From NCBI GenBank assembly GCA_022793195.1, contig JAAWCJ010000006.1, forward strand, positions 107,908-171,907: a stretch of 64,000 bases of DNA, given 5' to 3'. The notes under the pieces are model-generated. The model saw only the letters and a list, made by a program, of their open reading frames with translations. It searched no databases and had not been told where the DNA came from. This document shows, piece after piece, positions 33,054 through 42,004 of the stretch (position 1 is its first letter; each line of letters begins with the position of its first letter). This stretch comes from Lachnospiraceae bacterium (lineage in GTDB: Bacteria > Bacillota > Clostridia > Lachnospirales > Lachnospiraceae). A program made the position numbers and the translations under genes.

Positions 33054-34670
33054 TTATTTTATGGAAATAATGGCTTCCGCCACCCGGATTCCATCCACTG
33101 CTGCCGAAGTAATCCCTCCTGCATAGCCGGCGCCTTCCCCACATGGATAAATGCCCGCAATGCTGCTCTCCATCTGATCGTTTCGTTCAATTCGCACCGG
33201 GGAAGAAGTGCGGCTCTCCACCCCGGAAAGTATGGCATCATAACGGTCAAATCCCAAAATTTTCCGTCCCCAGAAATCCACGCCTTCTATAATTGCCCTG
33301 TTCAAAGGTTCCGGCAGGATTCCCCTGAGATTGGTATAGCAGTTTTGCCCCTTGGTATCGGGAAGAACCTCCCCCGGGCCGCTACTCTTTCTGTTTTCTT
33401 TAAAATCCCCATAAAGCTGAATGGGTACGGCGCCATTTCCAAGGCGCCACGCGTTCCGCTCCAACCTCCTTTGAAACTCCATTCCGGCCAGGGGATTTAT
33501 ATTTGCAGAAAGGCCGTCTTCAAAATCCTCCGGGGAAACTGTGACAACGATTGCACTGTTGGAATTCCTGCCATCCCTGGCATGGTTGCTCATCCCATTC
33601 ACCGCCGTCATCCCCTGCTCTGAAGATGCGTTTACCACATACCCCCCGGGACACATACAAAAAGAATAGACCCCTCTTCCGTCCGAAGCCCGCGCCGTCA
33701 CTTTATAAGGGGCCGGCGGCAGCAAAGCCCCATACTTTTCCCCATACTGGGATATCTGGATCATGGACTGGGGATGTTCTATCCGAAGTCCCACGGCAAA
33801 GGCTTTTGCATGCATGTTTAGCCGCTTCTCATAAAGCATCTGAAAGGTATCCCTGGCACTGTGCCCGGTGGCCAACACCAGGACGTCCGCCGCAATAAAA
33901 CGGGTTATTCCTCCGGCCTTTGTATCCTGTATGTATACGCCGGAAACCTTCCCGTCTGTAATTTCCAGATTAGTGGCCTTTGTGTGAAAATGGAACTGAC
34001 CTCCCATGGATTCTATTTTCTGCCTCATATTTTTCAGCACCTGTTTTAAAACATCAGTCCCAATATGAGGTTTACTGTCATAAAGGATTTCACTTCCCGC
34101 GCCCATGGATACAAAAAGCTCCAGAACTTTCTTTCCACGGAGAAACGGGTCTTTTATGAGGGTATTCAGTTTTCCGTCCGAAAAAGTCCCGGCTCCCCCT
34201 TCCCCAAACTGTACATTACATTCAGGGTTTAAAACCCCCGTTTTCCAAAACTGCTCCACAGCCTCTTCCCGCTCCTCCACAGGGCCTCCCCGCTCCAGTA
34301 AAACCGGGCCGTATCCCGCCTGGGAAAGCATGTAACCACAGAAAAGCCCGGCAGGACCCGTGCCCACAATAACCGGGCGATGCTGCATGGTCCGCCTGGC
34401 ATCTTTTGGAAACTGGTATCTGGCTTCCGTAACGCGCCGTATTTCCGGGCCTTTTCCATGTTTGAAAAAAAGCTCTTCCTGCTTTTTTGTCTTTACATCC
34501 ACCTGATAGACAAAAACAGGGGCCTCCTTTTTTCTGGCATCGATGGATTTTTTTGTAATCTGCCAGCTCTCAATATCTTTTTCTGAGATTTTAAGCTTCT
34601 TACAGATTTTGGAAAGAAGAAGATCCTCCCCTTCTTCCGGCCGAAGCTTGATCTGTGTTATACGTATCAT
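33054..34670 (-). CDS. FAD-dependent dehydrogenase (COG2509-like)
   Basis: This protein (538 residues from ATG 34670) has a Lys/Glu-rich N-terminal region, a Rossmann FAD motif VGTGPAGLFCGYMLSQAGYG (about 95-114), a central region with GxSARD (ATGHSARDTF) and the C-terminal FAD-contacting block YPCGEGAGYAGGITSAAVDG. It is of the uncharacterised FAD-dependent dehydrogenase group; substrate unknown. ATGA overlap with the upstream gene fixes the start. Confidence 0.88.
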   Translation of the reverse strand: MIRITQIKLRPEEGEDLLLSKICKKLKISEKDIESWQITKKSIDARKKEAPVFVYQVDVKTKKQEELFFKHGKGPEIRRVTEARYQFPKDARRTMQHRPVIVGTGPAGLFCGYMLSQAGYGPVLLERGGPVEEREEAVEQFWKTGVLNPECNVQFGEGGAGTFSDGKLNTLIKDPFLRGKKVLELFVSMGAGSEILYDSKPHIGTDVLKQVLKNMRQKIESMGGQFHFHTKATNLEITDGKVSGVYIQDTKAGGITRFIAADVLVLATGHSARDTFQMLYEKRLNMHAKAFAVGLRIEHPQSMIQISQYGEKYGALLPPAPYKVTARASDGRGVYSFCMCPGGYVVNASSEQGMTAVNGMSNHARDGRNSNSAIVVTVSPEDFEDGLSANINPLAGMEFQRRLERNAWRLGNGAVPIQLYGDFKENRKSSGPGEVLPDTKGQNCYTNLRGILPEPLNRAIIEGVDFWGRKILGFDRYDAILSGVESRTSSPVRIERNDQMESSIAGIYPCGEGAGYAGGITSAAVDGIRVAEAIISIK

Positions 34671-35887
34671 AGTCTCCCCTGCTTTCCTGCCAGAAAACCA
34701 CTGGTCCATGCCCACTGCAAATTGTAACCGCCACAGTTTCCATCCACATCAAGAACCTCGCCGGCAAAATAAAGCCCCGGCAAAAGCCTGGACTCCATAG
34801 TTTCCGGCCATACGTCGTCGGTATTGATTCCCCCTGCAGTCACCTGTGCCCTGGAGAAGTCATTGACAGCCGTAATATCCAGGGGAAAGCTACAAATCAA
34901 TTCCGACAACTGTTGTTTTTTCCGTTTTTCAAGACGCTCCGACGGAATATGTACGGGAAGGCCGGACTTTTTCATAAAAACAGCCGACAGCTTTTCAGGA
35001 AACAAACCACAAAGATTTTGAAAACAGTCCCCAGCCCTGTCAAAGACCTGATGCAGTATCTCTTTTGCCTCCCTTTTTTCATATTCTGAAAGAAAATTTA
35101 ACCGGGCCTGGACCATTTTCCCCTCCGCCAACGCCCTGGAGGCATATCTGCTCACCTGAAAGGCAGGAATCCCGGAAATTCCGTAATCTGTGATCTGAAG
35201 TTCTCCCGTATCTTCCCCCATCAATTTTTTTTCTTTTTCTCCAACATATAAGGACACGGTTCCGTCTGCCCTGACACCGGCCGCTTTTTTCAAAGGATTG
35301 GGAGAAGCAAAAAGACCTGTAAGGGCCGGAACCGGCAGAATCACCCGATGGCCCAGCAAACAGGCCAGCTCATATCCGCTCCCGTCGGAACCGGTGGCCG
35401 GGGCCGCTTTTCCGCCACAGGCCAACACTACCGCATCCGCTGCAAAAGAAGTATCCCTTGTCCTCACCAGAAACCGTCCGTTTTCTGTTTTTATTTCTTT
35501 CACCACACAGTTCGTCCGAGTATCTACTCCCAGCCTGGAAAGCTCCAAAAGGAGCGCTTCCCTCACTGCCAAAGACTGAAGGGAACGGGGATAAAGATAT
35601 CCGGCCCTGTCTTTAAAAAATAGTCCCAGCCCTCCAAAAAACTGCAGCGTTTCCCGGTATCCGAACTGCCTCAGGGCCGGAAGGGGAAATCCCTCATTTT
35701 CCGAATGATAACAGGATGGCTCCTGGAACCGGTTTGTCAGATTGCAGCGGCCGTTTCCGGTGGAAAGGAGTTTCTTTCCAAGGACATCCGTATGCTCTAA
35801 AAGCGTCACCTGATCTCCCTCTCTGGCGGCAAAGATGGCCGCTGTCATCCCGGAAGCGCCGCCGCCGATCACAACCGTCTGTCTCAT
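34667..35887 (-). CDS. NAD(P)/FAD-dependent oxidoreductase, HI0933/BaiN-like
   Basis: The 406-residue protein starts at ATG 35887 (GGAGGG upstream) and begins with the dinucleotide motif VIGGGASGMTAAIFAA. It has the HI0933-like family blocks GNGRCNLTN, VLACGGKAAPATGSDGSGY and, near the C-terminus, GLYFAGEVLDVDGNCGGYN. One member (BaiN) acts in bile acid 7-dehydroxylation in Clostridium scindens, but most members have unknown substrates, and there is no bai cluster here. Translationally coupled to the next FAD enzyme. Confidence 0.88.
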   Translation of the reverse strand: MRQTVVIGGGASGMTAAIFAAREGDQVTLLEHTDVLGKKLLSTGNGRCNLTNRFQEPSCYHSENEGFPLPALRQFGYRETLQFFGGLGLFFKDRAGYLYPRSLQSLAVREALLLELSRLGVDTRTNCVVKEIKTENGRFLVRTRDTSFAADAVVLACGGKAAPATGSDGSGYELACLLGHRVILPVPALTGLFASPNPLKKAAGVRADGTVSLYVGEKEKKLMGEDTGELQITDYGISGIPAFQVSRYASRALAEGKMVQARLNFLSEYEKREAKEILHQVFDRAGDCFQNLCGLFPEKLSAVFMKKSGLPVHIPSERLEKRKKQQLSELICSFPLDITAVNDFSRAQVTAGGINTDDVWPETMESRLLPGLYFAGEVLDVDGNCGGYNLQWAWTSGFLAGKQGRL

Positions 35888-35929
35888 GGAATCCCTCCTT
35901 TTTACAATTACCGCTGCAGATATGTGTTT

Positions 35930-35958
35930 ATTATAATGCCGGCTTTCCATTTCAGCAA
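35930..35958 (-). promoter_or_regulatory. Strong predicted promoter for the two FAD-enzyme genes
   Basis: TTGCTG (35953-35958) and TATAAT (35930-35935) are 17 bases apart on the minus strand; start point near 35923. Confidence 0.65.
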
Positions 35959-35967
35959 CTAATATAT

Positions 35968-36040
35968 CTTAAGTTTCCGTATTTTACATTTCCAGCAGGA
36001 AGAATGTGGACTTTTCGATTAAAAAATACGAAAACTCAGG
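35968..36040. repeat. Intergenic inverted repeat related to the 53-kb foldback element
   Basis: An imperfect hairpin joins the arm at 35968-35990 (AGTTTCCGTATTTTACATTT) to the arm at 36016-36040. The left arm matches the outer end of the repeat at 53092-53405 at about 26 of 30 positions, so it is a short copy or relic of the same family. It sits upstream of the FAD-gene promoter and after the BofC-like gene. Confidence 0.6.
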
Positions 36041-36061
36041 AATTTACATTGTCAAGCGGTT

Positions 36062-36691
36062 TCAGCTGGTGATGGATTCCAGGTAATCATATAGCTCCGC
36101 CACATCTTTCACATAGTAACCTTTTTTCAAAACTTCCACTTCACTTTCAGGCAGTTCTTCTTCCGTCAGATACGTTTCCATATAAACATCGCTTCTGTCG
36201 CTGTAGTAAATTTTAAGGTATCCTTCCTCAATGGCCAGAAGGAAACGGTAGTGATCGGGATTGACGGATTCCCTTGTCCGCACCACAAGGCGGGAAGAAG
36301 AAAAAGAAACGAGGCTTTTTCCATTTCCCTCTGTTTTCAGATATTCAATCAGGCCTTCCCTGGTAAGCCCCATATATTCTTCCGGTATGGGGAGGATGGT
36401 TTCTGTCAGAAGCCCGTCCGTCTCATTATAATTCTGGGAAATGTACAACATATCGTCGTTGACGGAAAGTACATTTTGATTTTCCGCAGCCACCACACTT
36501 TCTTCTTCCGTTTTGCTTTCTGCCTGGCTTTCTGTTTCTTCCTGTTCTTCGGAAATTCCCCTTGCCTGCTGTCTGGAAAGCTCCAGCTCTTTTTTCAGTT
36601 CCAGGTTCCGGTAGCTGAAATAATAAACTGTGGAAAACAGGAAAAAAAACAGGCAAAATCCGGATACACATATCCATATTGTCTTTTTCAT
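36062..36691 (-). CDS. Membrane-anchored protein with BofC-like C-terminal domain
   Basis: The 209-residue protein has one membrane segment (about 5-26), a Glu/Gln-rich coiled-coil linker (about 28-65) and a C-terminal part (about 125-205) that resembles the BofC C-terminal domain: GYLKIYYSD, then ELPESEVEVLKKGYYV and DVAELYDYLES. BofC in Bacillus is an intermembrane protein that delays the sigma-K checkpoint through SpoIVB. Domain resemblance was judged by eye. The ATG at 36691 follows GGAG; an upstream GTG is less likely. Confidence 0.6.
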   Translation of the reverse strand: MKKTIWICVSGFCLFFFLFSTVYYFSYRNLELKKELELSRQQARGISEEQEETESQAESKTEEESVVAAENQNVLSVNDDMLYISQNYNETDGLLTETILPIPEEYMGLTREGLIEYLKTEGNGKSLVSFSSSRLVVRTRESVNPDHYRFLLAIEEGYLKIYYSDRSDVYMETYLTEEELPESEVEVLKKGYYVKDVAELYDYLESITS

Positions 36692-36830
36692 AACAGTCAC
36701 TCCGTTCACTCAGATTTCATTAAATAGGGAAAGAGAATCATATGGTCCTCTTTCCCAGTATTGGCTGTTATGAAAAAAAGTATACCTGATAAAATGCCTG
36801 GAGGCAGTATGGGGCACCCGGCAGGAGATT

Positions 36831-38492
36831 CTATAATAAGTGCAGCTTTTTGGCAACCCTTGCTATTTTCCCTCCCATAGGCATGCTGCAAAGTTCCTTT
36901 TCGCTGACACACCGAAACAGAAGAAGCAGTATAAAATATACCATCACTGCCACAGCCATCGCTGCAATACATGCCACAGAGTTCTTCTCCGTAAGCATAT
37001 TTAAAAGGTAATACACCAGGTAAGCCAACCCCCCCATAATGGCTGAGGCCAAAAAAGGCAACACAAACGTTTTTTTCAGCTCCTGGCGGTAATGAAGGTA
37101 TTTTGCTATGGATATGCCATTGAAAACACACATGGACAATCCGAAAAGCACATTGGCAAGGACTACGCCATAAATTCCCATATGACAGCCATACAAAAGG
37201 ACAGCCAGAATCCCAACATGAAGCGCCAGCGAAATAATAGCATTGCACACCGGTATTTTCATCCTGTTAATCCCTTGTAAAATACCATTTGTCACGGTGG
37301 ACAGTGAGAAAAACACAACTGCCAGGGAACCTAAAAATAACATATCCCCGCCCAACTGGGTATCCTGCCTGAAAAGCAGGCTGACAATGGGATATCCCAG
37401 AATGGTCAACCCCACTGTGGCCGGAAGGGCCACAAGCATGGAAAAACGAATGGTCAGATTAACCTTTCTCAAAATTTCCCCTCTGCGGCCTTCCATCACC
37501 GTTCTGGTGAGGGCCGGAAGCATGGAAGAAGCCAGGGCATTGGAAATGGCGATTGGCACATTGATCAACAGATAATACTGGCCGGAATAAACCCCCCAGT
37601 TTGCCATATAATAAGCCGACTCCCCTGTGGACTTCATATAAAACCCATAAATACTGTTATCCAAAAGATTGCTGACATTGTAAACTGTCCCGCTGATGAT
37701 GACAGGAACAATGGTTGCAACCAGGACCCTGGCAATGTTACCGTAGGATTCCAGCATCACCGTGTTATCCCGCTGCATCTGGCGCTTCAGCACTCTTCGG
37801 AACATCAGAAATACTAAAATACAGAACAAGAGGGCAATGGCGGCCCCGGCCGCCGTACCCAGGGTTCCGCCGGCCGCCCCGTAAGCATTTGCATAAATCC
37901 CGGTCCCTTTGTCAATATCTAAGTCTGCACCCATGTCAAACAAGATAAAGGCGGCAGCAATACTGACACCGGCATTGACAATCTGCTCCAAAACCTGGGA
38001 AAAAGCCGTCGGCATCATGGTGCCAAGCCCCTGGAAATATCCCCGCAGAGTACCGAGGAAAGCCATGACAAAAATCGTCGGGGCCAATACTTTGATGGCA
38101 TAGGCTGCCCCCGGCTCATTTAAAACCTTCGTTGCAAAAAAATCCGCGCCAAAAAATGTGACCAGGCAGGCAGTCCCTCCCGATATCAGAGAAAAAATCA
38201 GGGAACTTTTAAAAATCCGGTAAGCATTTTTATGCTGTCCCAGCGCCACTCTGGCCGAAACCATCTTGGACACAGCCAGTGGAAGGCTGTAAGACGACAA
38301 CAGCAGCATAATATTATAAATATAATATGCCGATGAATAAATCCCCATGGCAGTGCTGCCGATTTTATTCTGCATAGGTATGCGATATACCATGCCGATA
38401 ATCCGCACCAGAATCCCTGCCGCTGCCAGGATAGACCCCTGTACCAGGAAATTATTGGATTTTTTCTTTCTTTTTCTCGGTTGTTGACTCAT
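36831..38492 (-). CDS. MOP-superfamily lipid flippase, SpoVB/MurJ-like
   Basis: The 553-residue protein has about 14 membrane segments, a basic N-terminus (QQPRKRKKKSNNF) and the polysaccharide-biosynthesis/MATE-like fold (GILVRIIGMVYRIPM at 22-36, conserved in SpoVB). SpoVB-like proteins act in spore cortex formation and MurJ-like in lipid II flipping; SpoVB is favoured because of the spore context. It follows ybeY by 14 bases. A GGGAAAGAG hairpin (36727-36756) with 9-bp arms lies after the stop and may terminate. Confidence 0.88.
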   Translation of the reverse strand: MSQQPRKRKKKSNNFLVQGSILAAAGILVRIIGMVYRIPMQNKIGSTAMGIYSSAYYIYNIMLLLSSYSLPLAVSKMVSARVALGQHKNAYRIFKSSLIFSLISGGTACLVTFFGADFFATKVLNEPGAAYAIKVLAPTIFVMAFLGTLRGYFQGLGTMMPTAFSQVLEQIVNAGVSIAAAFILFDMGADLDIDKGTGIYANAYGAAGGTLGTAAGAAIALLFCILVFLMFRRVLKRQMQRDNTVMLESYGNIARVLVATIVPVIISGTVYNVSNLLDNSIYGFYMKSTGESAYYMANWGVYSGQYYLLINVPIAISNALASSMLPALTRTVMEGRRGEILRKVNLTIRFSMLVALPATVGLTILGYPIVSLLFRQDTQLGGDMLFLGSLAVVFFSLSTVTNGILQGINRMKIPVCNAIISLALHVGILAVLLYGCHMGIYGVVLANVLFGLSMCVFNGISIAKYLHYRQELKKTFVLPFLASAIMGGLAYLVYYLLNMLTEKNSVACIAAMAVAVMVYFILLLLFRCVSEKELCSMPMGGKIARVAKKLHLL

Positions 38493-38506
38493 AAATTTTC
38501 TTCACC

Positions 38507-39010
38507 TTATTCCCTTGGAATGGACAGGGCTTCCATCAAAAGCCGCTGCCTCTCTTCCATAAGAATCCTCTCCTTCTCCTCCATATGGTCGTAACCCATA
38601 AGGTGGAGCATACTGTGGGCAGTCAAAAACGCCAGCTCCCGTTTCAGGGAATGGCCGTAGGCTTTTGCCTGCTCTTTGAGCTTTTCCACCGATAAAATAA
38701 TATCTCCCAAAAGAAGTTCTCCTGTTTCAGGATTAAAGCAGTCAAAGGCATCTTCCTCTTCCAGAAACCCAAAATCCGCCGGATACGGATAGTCTGCCAT
38801 GGGAAAAGAAAGGACATCCGTACTGCTGTCAATTCCACGAAATTCTCTGTTTATCCTTTTAATCTCTTCTTCCGAAGTCAAAGTGACACTTACTTCCGCC
38901 TCATAAGGACAGCCCTCGCACTCAAGGGCTGTTTCCACGACTGTTCGGATGATCTCTTCATAAGGAACAGAAAGAAGCTCTTTTGCTTCATAAGAAATCT
39001 CACAAGTCAT
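38507..39010 (-). CDS. ybeY: Endoribonuclease YbeY, rRNA maturation
   Basis: The 167-residue metal-dependent RNase has the signature H-x3-H-x5-H in AHSMLHLMGYDH (about 135-146), plus STDVLSFPM. It acts in 16S rRNA 3' processing and quality control. The ATG at 39010 starts within a base of the phoH stop, with GGGAGAG upstream. The phoH-ybeY pairing is standard. Confidence 0.96.
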   Translation of the reverse strand: MTCEISYEAKELLSVPYEEIIRTVVETALECEGCPYEAEVSVTLTSEEEIKRINREFRGIDSSTDVLSFPMADYPYPADFGFLEEEDAFDCFNPETGELLLGDIILSVEKLKEQAKAYGHSLKRELAFLTAHSMLHLMGYDHMEEKERILMEERQRLLMEALSIPRE

Positions 39011-39011
39011 A

Positions 39012-40022
39012 TTATCTCTCCCACTGTCTGCTTCCGCCCGTTCGTTTTCCCCTTTCCCCGGAACGGTTTTTACTTTCGTAAACTTCATAAGCCTGTACAA
39101 TTTTCTGAACTAAAGGATGTCTCACAATATCTTTACTGGAAAGCCGGATAAAAGCAATATCTTCGATATCCTTAAGAACTTTCACCGCCACATCAAGGCC
39201 GGAAGGCCCGTTTCCAGCCAAATCCCTCTGGCTTAAATCTCCTGTAATGATCACTTTTGAGCCGAAACCAATCCTGGTGAGGAACATCTTCATCTGGGCC
39301 GGAGTGGTATTCTGCGCCTCATCCAGAATAATATAGGCGTTGTCCAACGTACGGCCGCGCATATAAGCCAGGGGAGCGACCTCGATCAGCCCTTTTTCCG
39401 CATTGTGAAGATAGCTGTCCGCCCCCATAATCTCATAAAGGGCATCATAAAGTGGCCGCAGATAAGGATCAATTTTGCTTTGCAGGTCTCCCGGTAAAAA
39501 CCCCAGCTTCTCTCCGGCCTCAATGGCCGGCCTTGTCAGGATAATCCGGCCAACCTCATTATTTTTAAACGCCTGGGTAGCCATAGCCATGGCCAGATAC
39601 GTCTTTCCTGTCCCGGCAGGCCCCAGGCCAAACACAATCATCTTCTCCCGTATGGCGTCCACATATTCTTTCTGCCCAATGGTCTTTGGCTTCACCGGTT
39701 TCCCGGAAATAGTCCGGCAAATGACATCCTGGTCGATTTCCAGTATTTTGTCATCCTTCTCTTCAAACACAAGGGATAGCGCATAATCCACGTTTTGTTC
39801 TGTAATCGTATTTCCCCGTTTGGAAAGCTCTATGAGGTTTTGAAACACACTCACAGCCTTTCGGGCCATGGTCTCCGGGCCAATGACTTTAATCAGGCCA
39901 TCCCTGGATATCATCGTCACCTTCAGGGTTTTTTCAATTTTCTTTAAAAAGGCATCAAACTGGCCGCAGACATTCCTTTCATGCTCTGCCGGAATATCAA
40001 TCATCGTTTCCACAATTCCCAT
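39012..40022 (-). CDS. phoH: PhoH family ATPase with N-terminal KH domain
   Basis: The 336-residue protein has a KH-like RNA-binding N-terminus, Walker A GPAGTGKTYLA (about 136-146) and Walker B ILDEAQNTT (about 236-244). PhoH proteins couple ATP use with RNA handling, and work with YbeY. Its C-terminus (SGERGKRTGGSRQ) is basic. The upstream 80-base gap holds a possible -10 TAAAAT but no clear -35. Confidence 0.93.
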   Translation of the reverse strand: MGIVETMIDIPAEHERNVCGQFDAFLKKIEKTLKVTMISRDGLIKVIGPETMARKAVSVFQNLIELSKRGNTITEQNVDYALSLVFEEKDDKILEIDQDVICRTISGKPVKPKTIGQKEYVDAIREKMIVFGLGPAGTGKTYLAMAMATQAFKNNEVGRIILTRPAIEAGEKLGFLPGDLQSKIDPYLRPLYDALYEIMGADSYLHNAEKGLIEVAPLAYMRGRTLDNAYIILDEAQNTTPAQMKMFLTRIGFGSKVIITGDLSQRDLAGNGPSGLDVAVKVLKDIEDIAFIRLSSKDIVRHPLVQKIVQAYEVYESKNRSGERGKRTGGSRQWER

Positions 40023-40103
40023 ACCTTTTTGCTGCCTCCTTCTGTTTGCTATTTCTTATTTTAACATTTTTTCCGGCAAATAGAACCCCTTTTCACAAAA
40101 AAG

Positions 40104-41294
40104 TTATGATTCTCCGGAAATGCCGATGGACTCTTCCGCATAGACAGTACCTGTCACCTTACAGGAATCTATCCCCACCGTCACATGAAAAGACGAATCC
40201 GTAATCTTTGCCCCTGAGTCCAAAAGTGCCGTACAATAAGCCTGAAAGCGCCTTTCGGCCTCTGTTTCGGCCTCTTCTTTTGTCAGAACTTTTACCGCAT
40301 CCTGATATTCTCTGGCGGTCACACGCCCCCACCCCAAAGGCAGATAAAAATTTTCCCACAAATGAAGGATTTCATAAGAATCGACTTCGTCGCTCTGTTG
40401 GTAATGATTTTTTCCCCCCGGCAAAAACAACCGGTGTCCAAAAATCCAGAGATAATTCCGCTCTTTTTTCTCCCCGGTATAATACTTTTTTTGTTCAGCC
40501 AGAGGAAATTCTTCCTGATAATGATAAACTGTGGCCGCAAAAACATCCCCGTCGGCCTGTACTTCTTCTGTTTTCAAAAGAGTTCCGCTTTCATCAAAAA
40601 TCTCCAGGTTTCCGGAAATCAAGGTCTGGCCCGGTTCCACCACATCCCCGGAATGGACAAGGGGCGTCCCTGCCCTCGTTATGATGGAAATGACAGTTCC
40701 GCTTTTTGTGGCGGTCACATCATGTCCCCCTGCTTCCATATCCGAAATCCCCTTTAAATCAATCAATGGATTTTCTTTGATTCGGATGATCAGGCGGTTC
40801 CCGGATATCTCGGCCGACACCCAGGTAATGTCTTCATAATAATTTCGTATTTCCTTTTCAATATCTTCACACAGAATCCCCGATTTCGCCATTCCATGGA
40901 CATATCCCTTTTCTTCTAAAAATTTAAGAAGAGTGCTGTCCGTATATTTTGTGTTCCCTTCCACATGGATATCCCAGATAAATAAAGAAGACGCGTATAA
41001 AAGCCCCAGACAGCAAAGGATTCCTGCGTAAAAAGCAATCCGCTTCCTGCTTCTCCTGAGGAAAAAAGGGAGCCCCTGCTTTTCCGTAATGCGAAGTTTT
41101 ACCCTGGCTTTCCTGGCCAGCCTTCCCGCATGGAAAAACTCTTCCGCTTTCATGAAAAAATAGATGCCGTCCCTTTTCTTTTCCACCGCTTCCAGCAAAA
41201 TCCCATGGAAGCTGCATAAATTAAAAAAACGTTCAGGGTTCTCACCGGATACCCTGACCGTCAGCCTCCCCTTCCATCTGTTTTTCCTATTCAT
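40104..41294 (-). CDS. yqfD: Sporulation protein YqfD
   Basis: YqfD is a sigma-E-controlled membrane protein needed for efficient spore formation; its role is not defined. The 396-residue protein has the N-terminal cytoplasmic domain with SGENPERFFNLCSFHGILLE, a membrane segment (about 86-107) and an external domain (about 108-396) beginning WDIHVEGNTKY. ATG 41294 overlaps the yqfC stop; a GTG at 41306 is a second choice. Confidence 0.92.
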   Translation of the reverse strand: MNRKNRWKGRLTVRVSGENPERFFNLCSFHGILLEAVEKKRDGIYFFMKAEEFFHAGRLARKARVKLRITEKQGLPFFLRRSRKRIAFYAGILCCLGLLYASSLFIWDIHVEGNTKYTDSTLLKFLEEKGYVHGMAKSGILCEDIEKEIRNYYEDITWVSAEISGNRLIIRIKENPLIDLKGISDMEAGGHDVTATKSGTVISIITRAGTPLVHSGDVVEPGQTLISGNLEIFDESGTLLKTEEVQADGDVFAATVYHYQEEFPLAEQKKYYTGEKKERNYLWIFGHRLFLPGGKNHYQQSDEVDSYEILHLWENFYLPLGWGRVTAREYQDAVKVLTKEEAETEAERRFQAYCTALLDSGAKITDSSFHVTVGIDSCKVTGTVYAEESIGISGES

Positions 41295-41550
41295 AAATGA
41301 TTTCACGGATTCTACCCCTGACTTTCATAGCATCTCTTCCAAAATAAGAAATAACCATATGTTCCCCGATAATGTGGATGCGGCACATACCGCTTAAAAT
41401 GCGGATACATTCCGGCGTATATTCCAAAATTCCCCGGTGGTTTTCCACCGTCATCTCCATACATCCCACAGCAGTGATTACGGCAGCGCCTAAACATACG
41501 TCCCGCGGCAGTTCCAGAGCCTGCACCAGACTATCAAGTCTTTTTTTCAT
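41287..41550 (-). CDS. yqfC: Sporulation protein YqfC (YabP family)
   Basis: The 87-residue protein is a YabP/YqfC family member with ELPRDVCLGAAVITAVGCMEMTVEN-type beta structure (about 13-37) and a C-terminal GRIREIIYE. It lies just upstream of yqfD with an 8-base overlap. The family is found only in spore-formers. Confidence 0.9.
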   Translation of the reverse strand: MKKRLDSLVQALELPRDVCLGAAVITAVGCMEMTVENHRGILEYTPECIRILSGMCRIHIIGEHMVISYFGRDAMKVRGRIREIIYE

Positions 41551-41595
41551 AGGCCCACCTCTCTCTTTTTACAGTTCAGTCTATGAGAATAGGAC

Positions 41596-41626
41596 AAAAA
41601 AAAGAACTGTTGACAAACAACAGCTC
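41596..41626 (-). terminator. Intrinsic terminator after rpsU
   Basis: A 9-bp hairpin (41604-41612 with 41618-41626) is followed on the minus strand by eight T (41596-41603). It separates rpsU from yqfC. Confidence 0.88.
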
Positions 41627-41641
41627 TTTTTTAGCGCACAA

Positions 41642-41818
41642 TTAATTGTATTTACGTTTTCTGGCAGCTTCAGACTTTTTTTTGCGTCTCACGCTGGGCT
41701 TTTCGTAATGCTCTCTCTTACGAATCTCCTGCTGAATACCAGCCTTCGCACAGTTTCTTTTGAATCTGCGCAAGGCACTATCTAAGCTCTCATTGTCTTT
41801 CACAATAACGTTTGACAT
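41642..41818 (-). CDS. rpsU: 30S ribosomal protein S21
   Basis: The 58-residue product ([19 protein letters not shown] at the N-terminus, [12 protein letters not shown] at the end) is S21, which binds near the anti-Shine-Dalgarno end of 16S rRNA. GGAGGTTAGG lies upstream of the ATG. It has its own strong promoter and terminator, so it is monocistronic between alaS and yqfC. Confidence 0.97.
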   Translation of the reverse strand: MSNVIVKDNESLDSALRRFKRNCAKAGIQQEIRKREHYEKPSVRRKKKSEAARKRKYN

Positions 41819-41895
41819 AGACTCACACCTAACCTCCCTCCAGTTGTGTATTGTGCATAATACAACTGTTTGGGTATATTTTTCGCACTACAATA

Positions 41896-41923
41896 AGTAT
41901 AGCACAATTTGCCATTTCGTCAA
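41896..41923 (-). promoter_or_regulatory. Strong predicted promoter for rpsU
   Basis: TTGACG (41918-41923) and TATACT (41896-41901) are 16 bases apart on the minus strand with an extended TGC before the -10. Start point near 41889 gives a 70-base leader. Confidence 0.7.
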
Positions 41924-42004
41924 TACCTATTTTCCGCAAATTTCCCTATTCTACCTGAAATTGTTGCAGATTGCTGACAGGTATCCTGACAATAAAAGCG
42001 ATCT

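Noticed and set aside
34667..35887. Bile-acid gene baiN.
   Set aside because: The HI0933-like family is broad and no bai operon genes are nearby, so the name is not assigned.
36706..37248. A 180-codon minus-strand frame over the end of the flippase gene.
   Set aside because: It is a shadow of the flippase frame; its Cys/Trp-rich composition and lack of ribosome site speak against coding.
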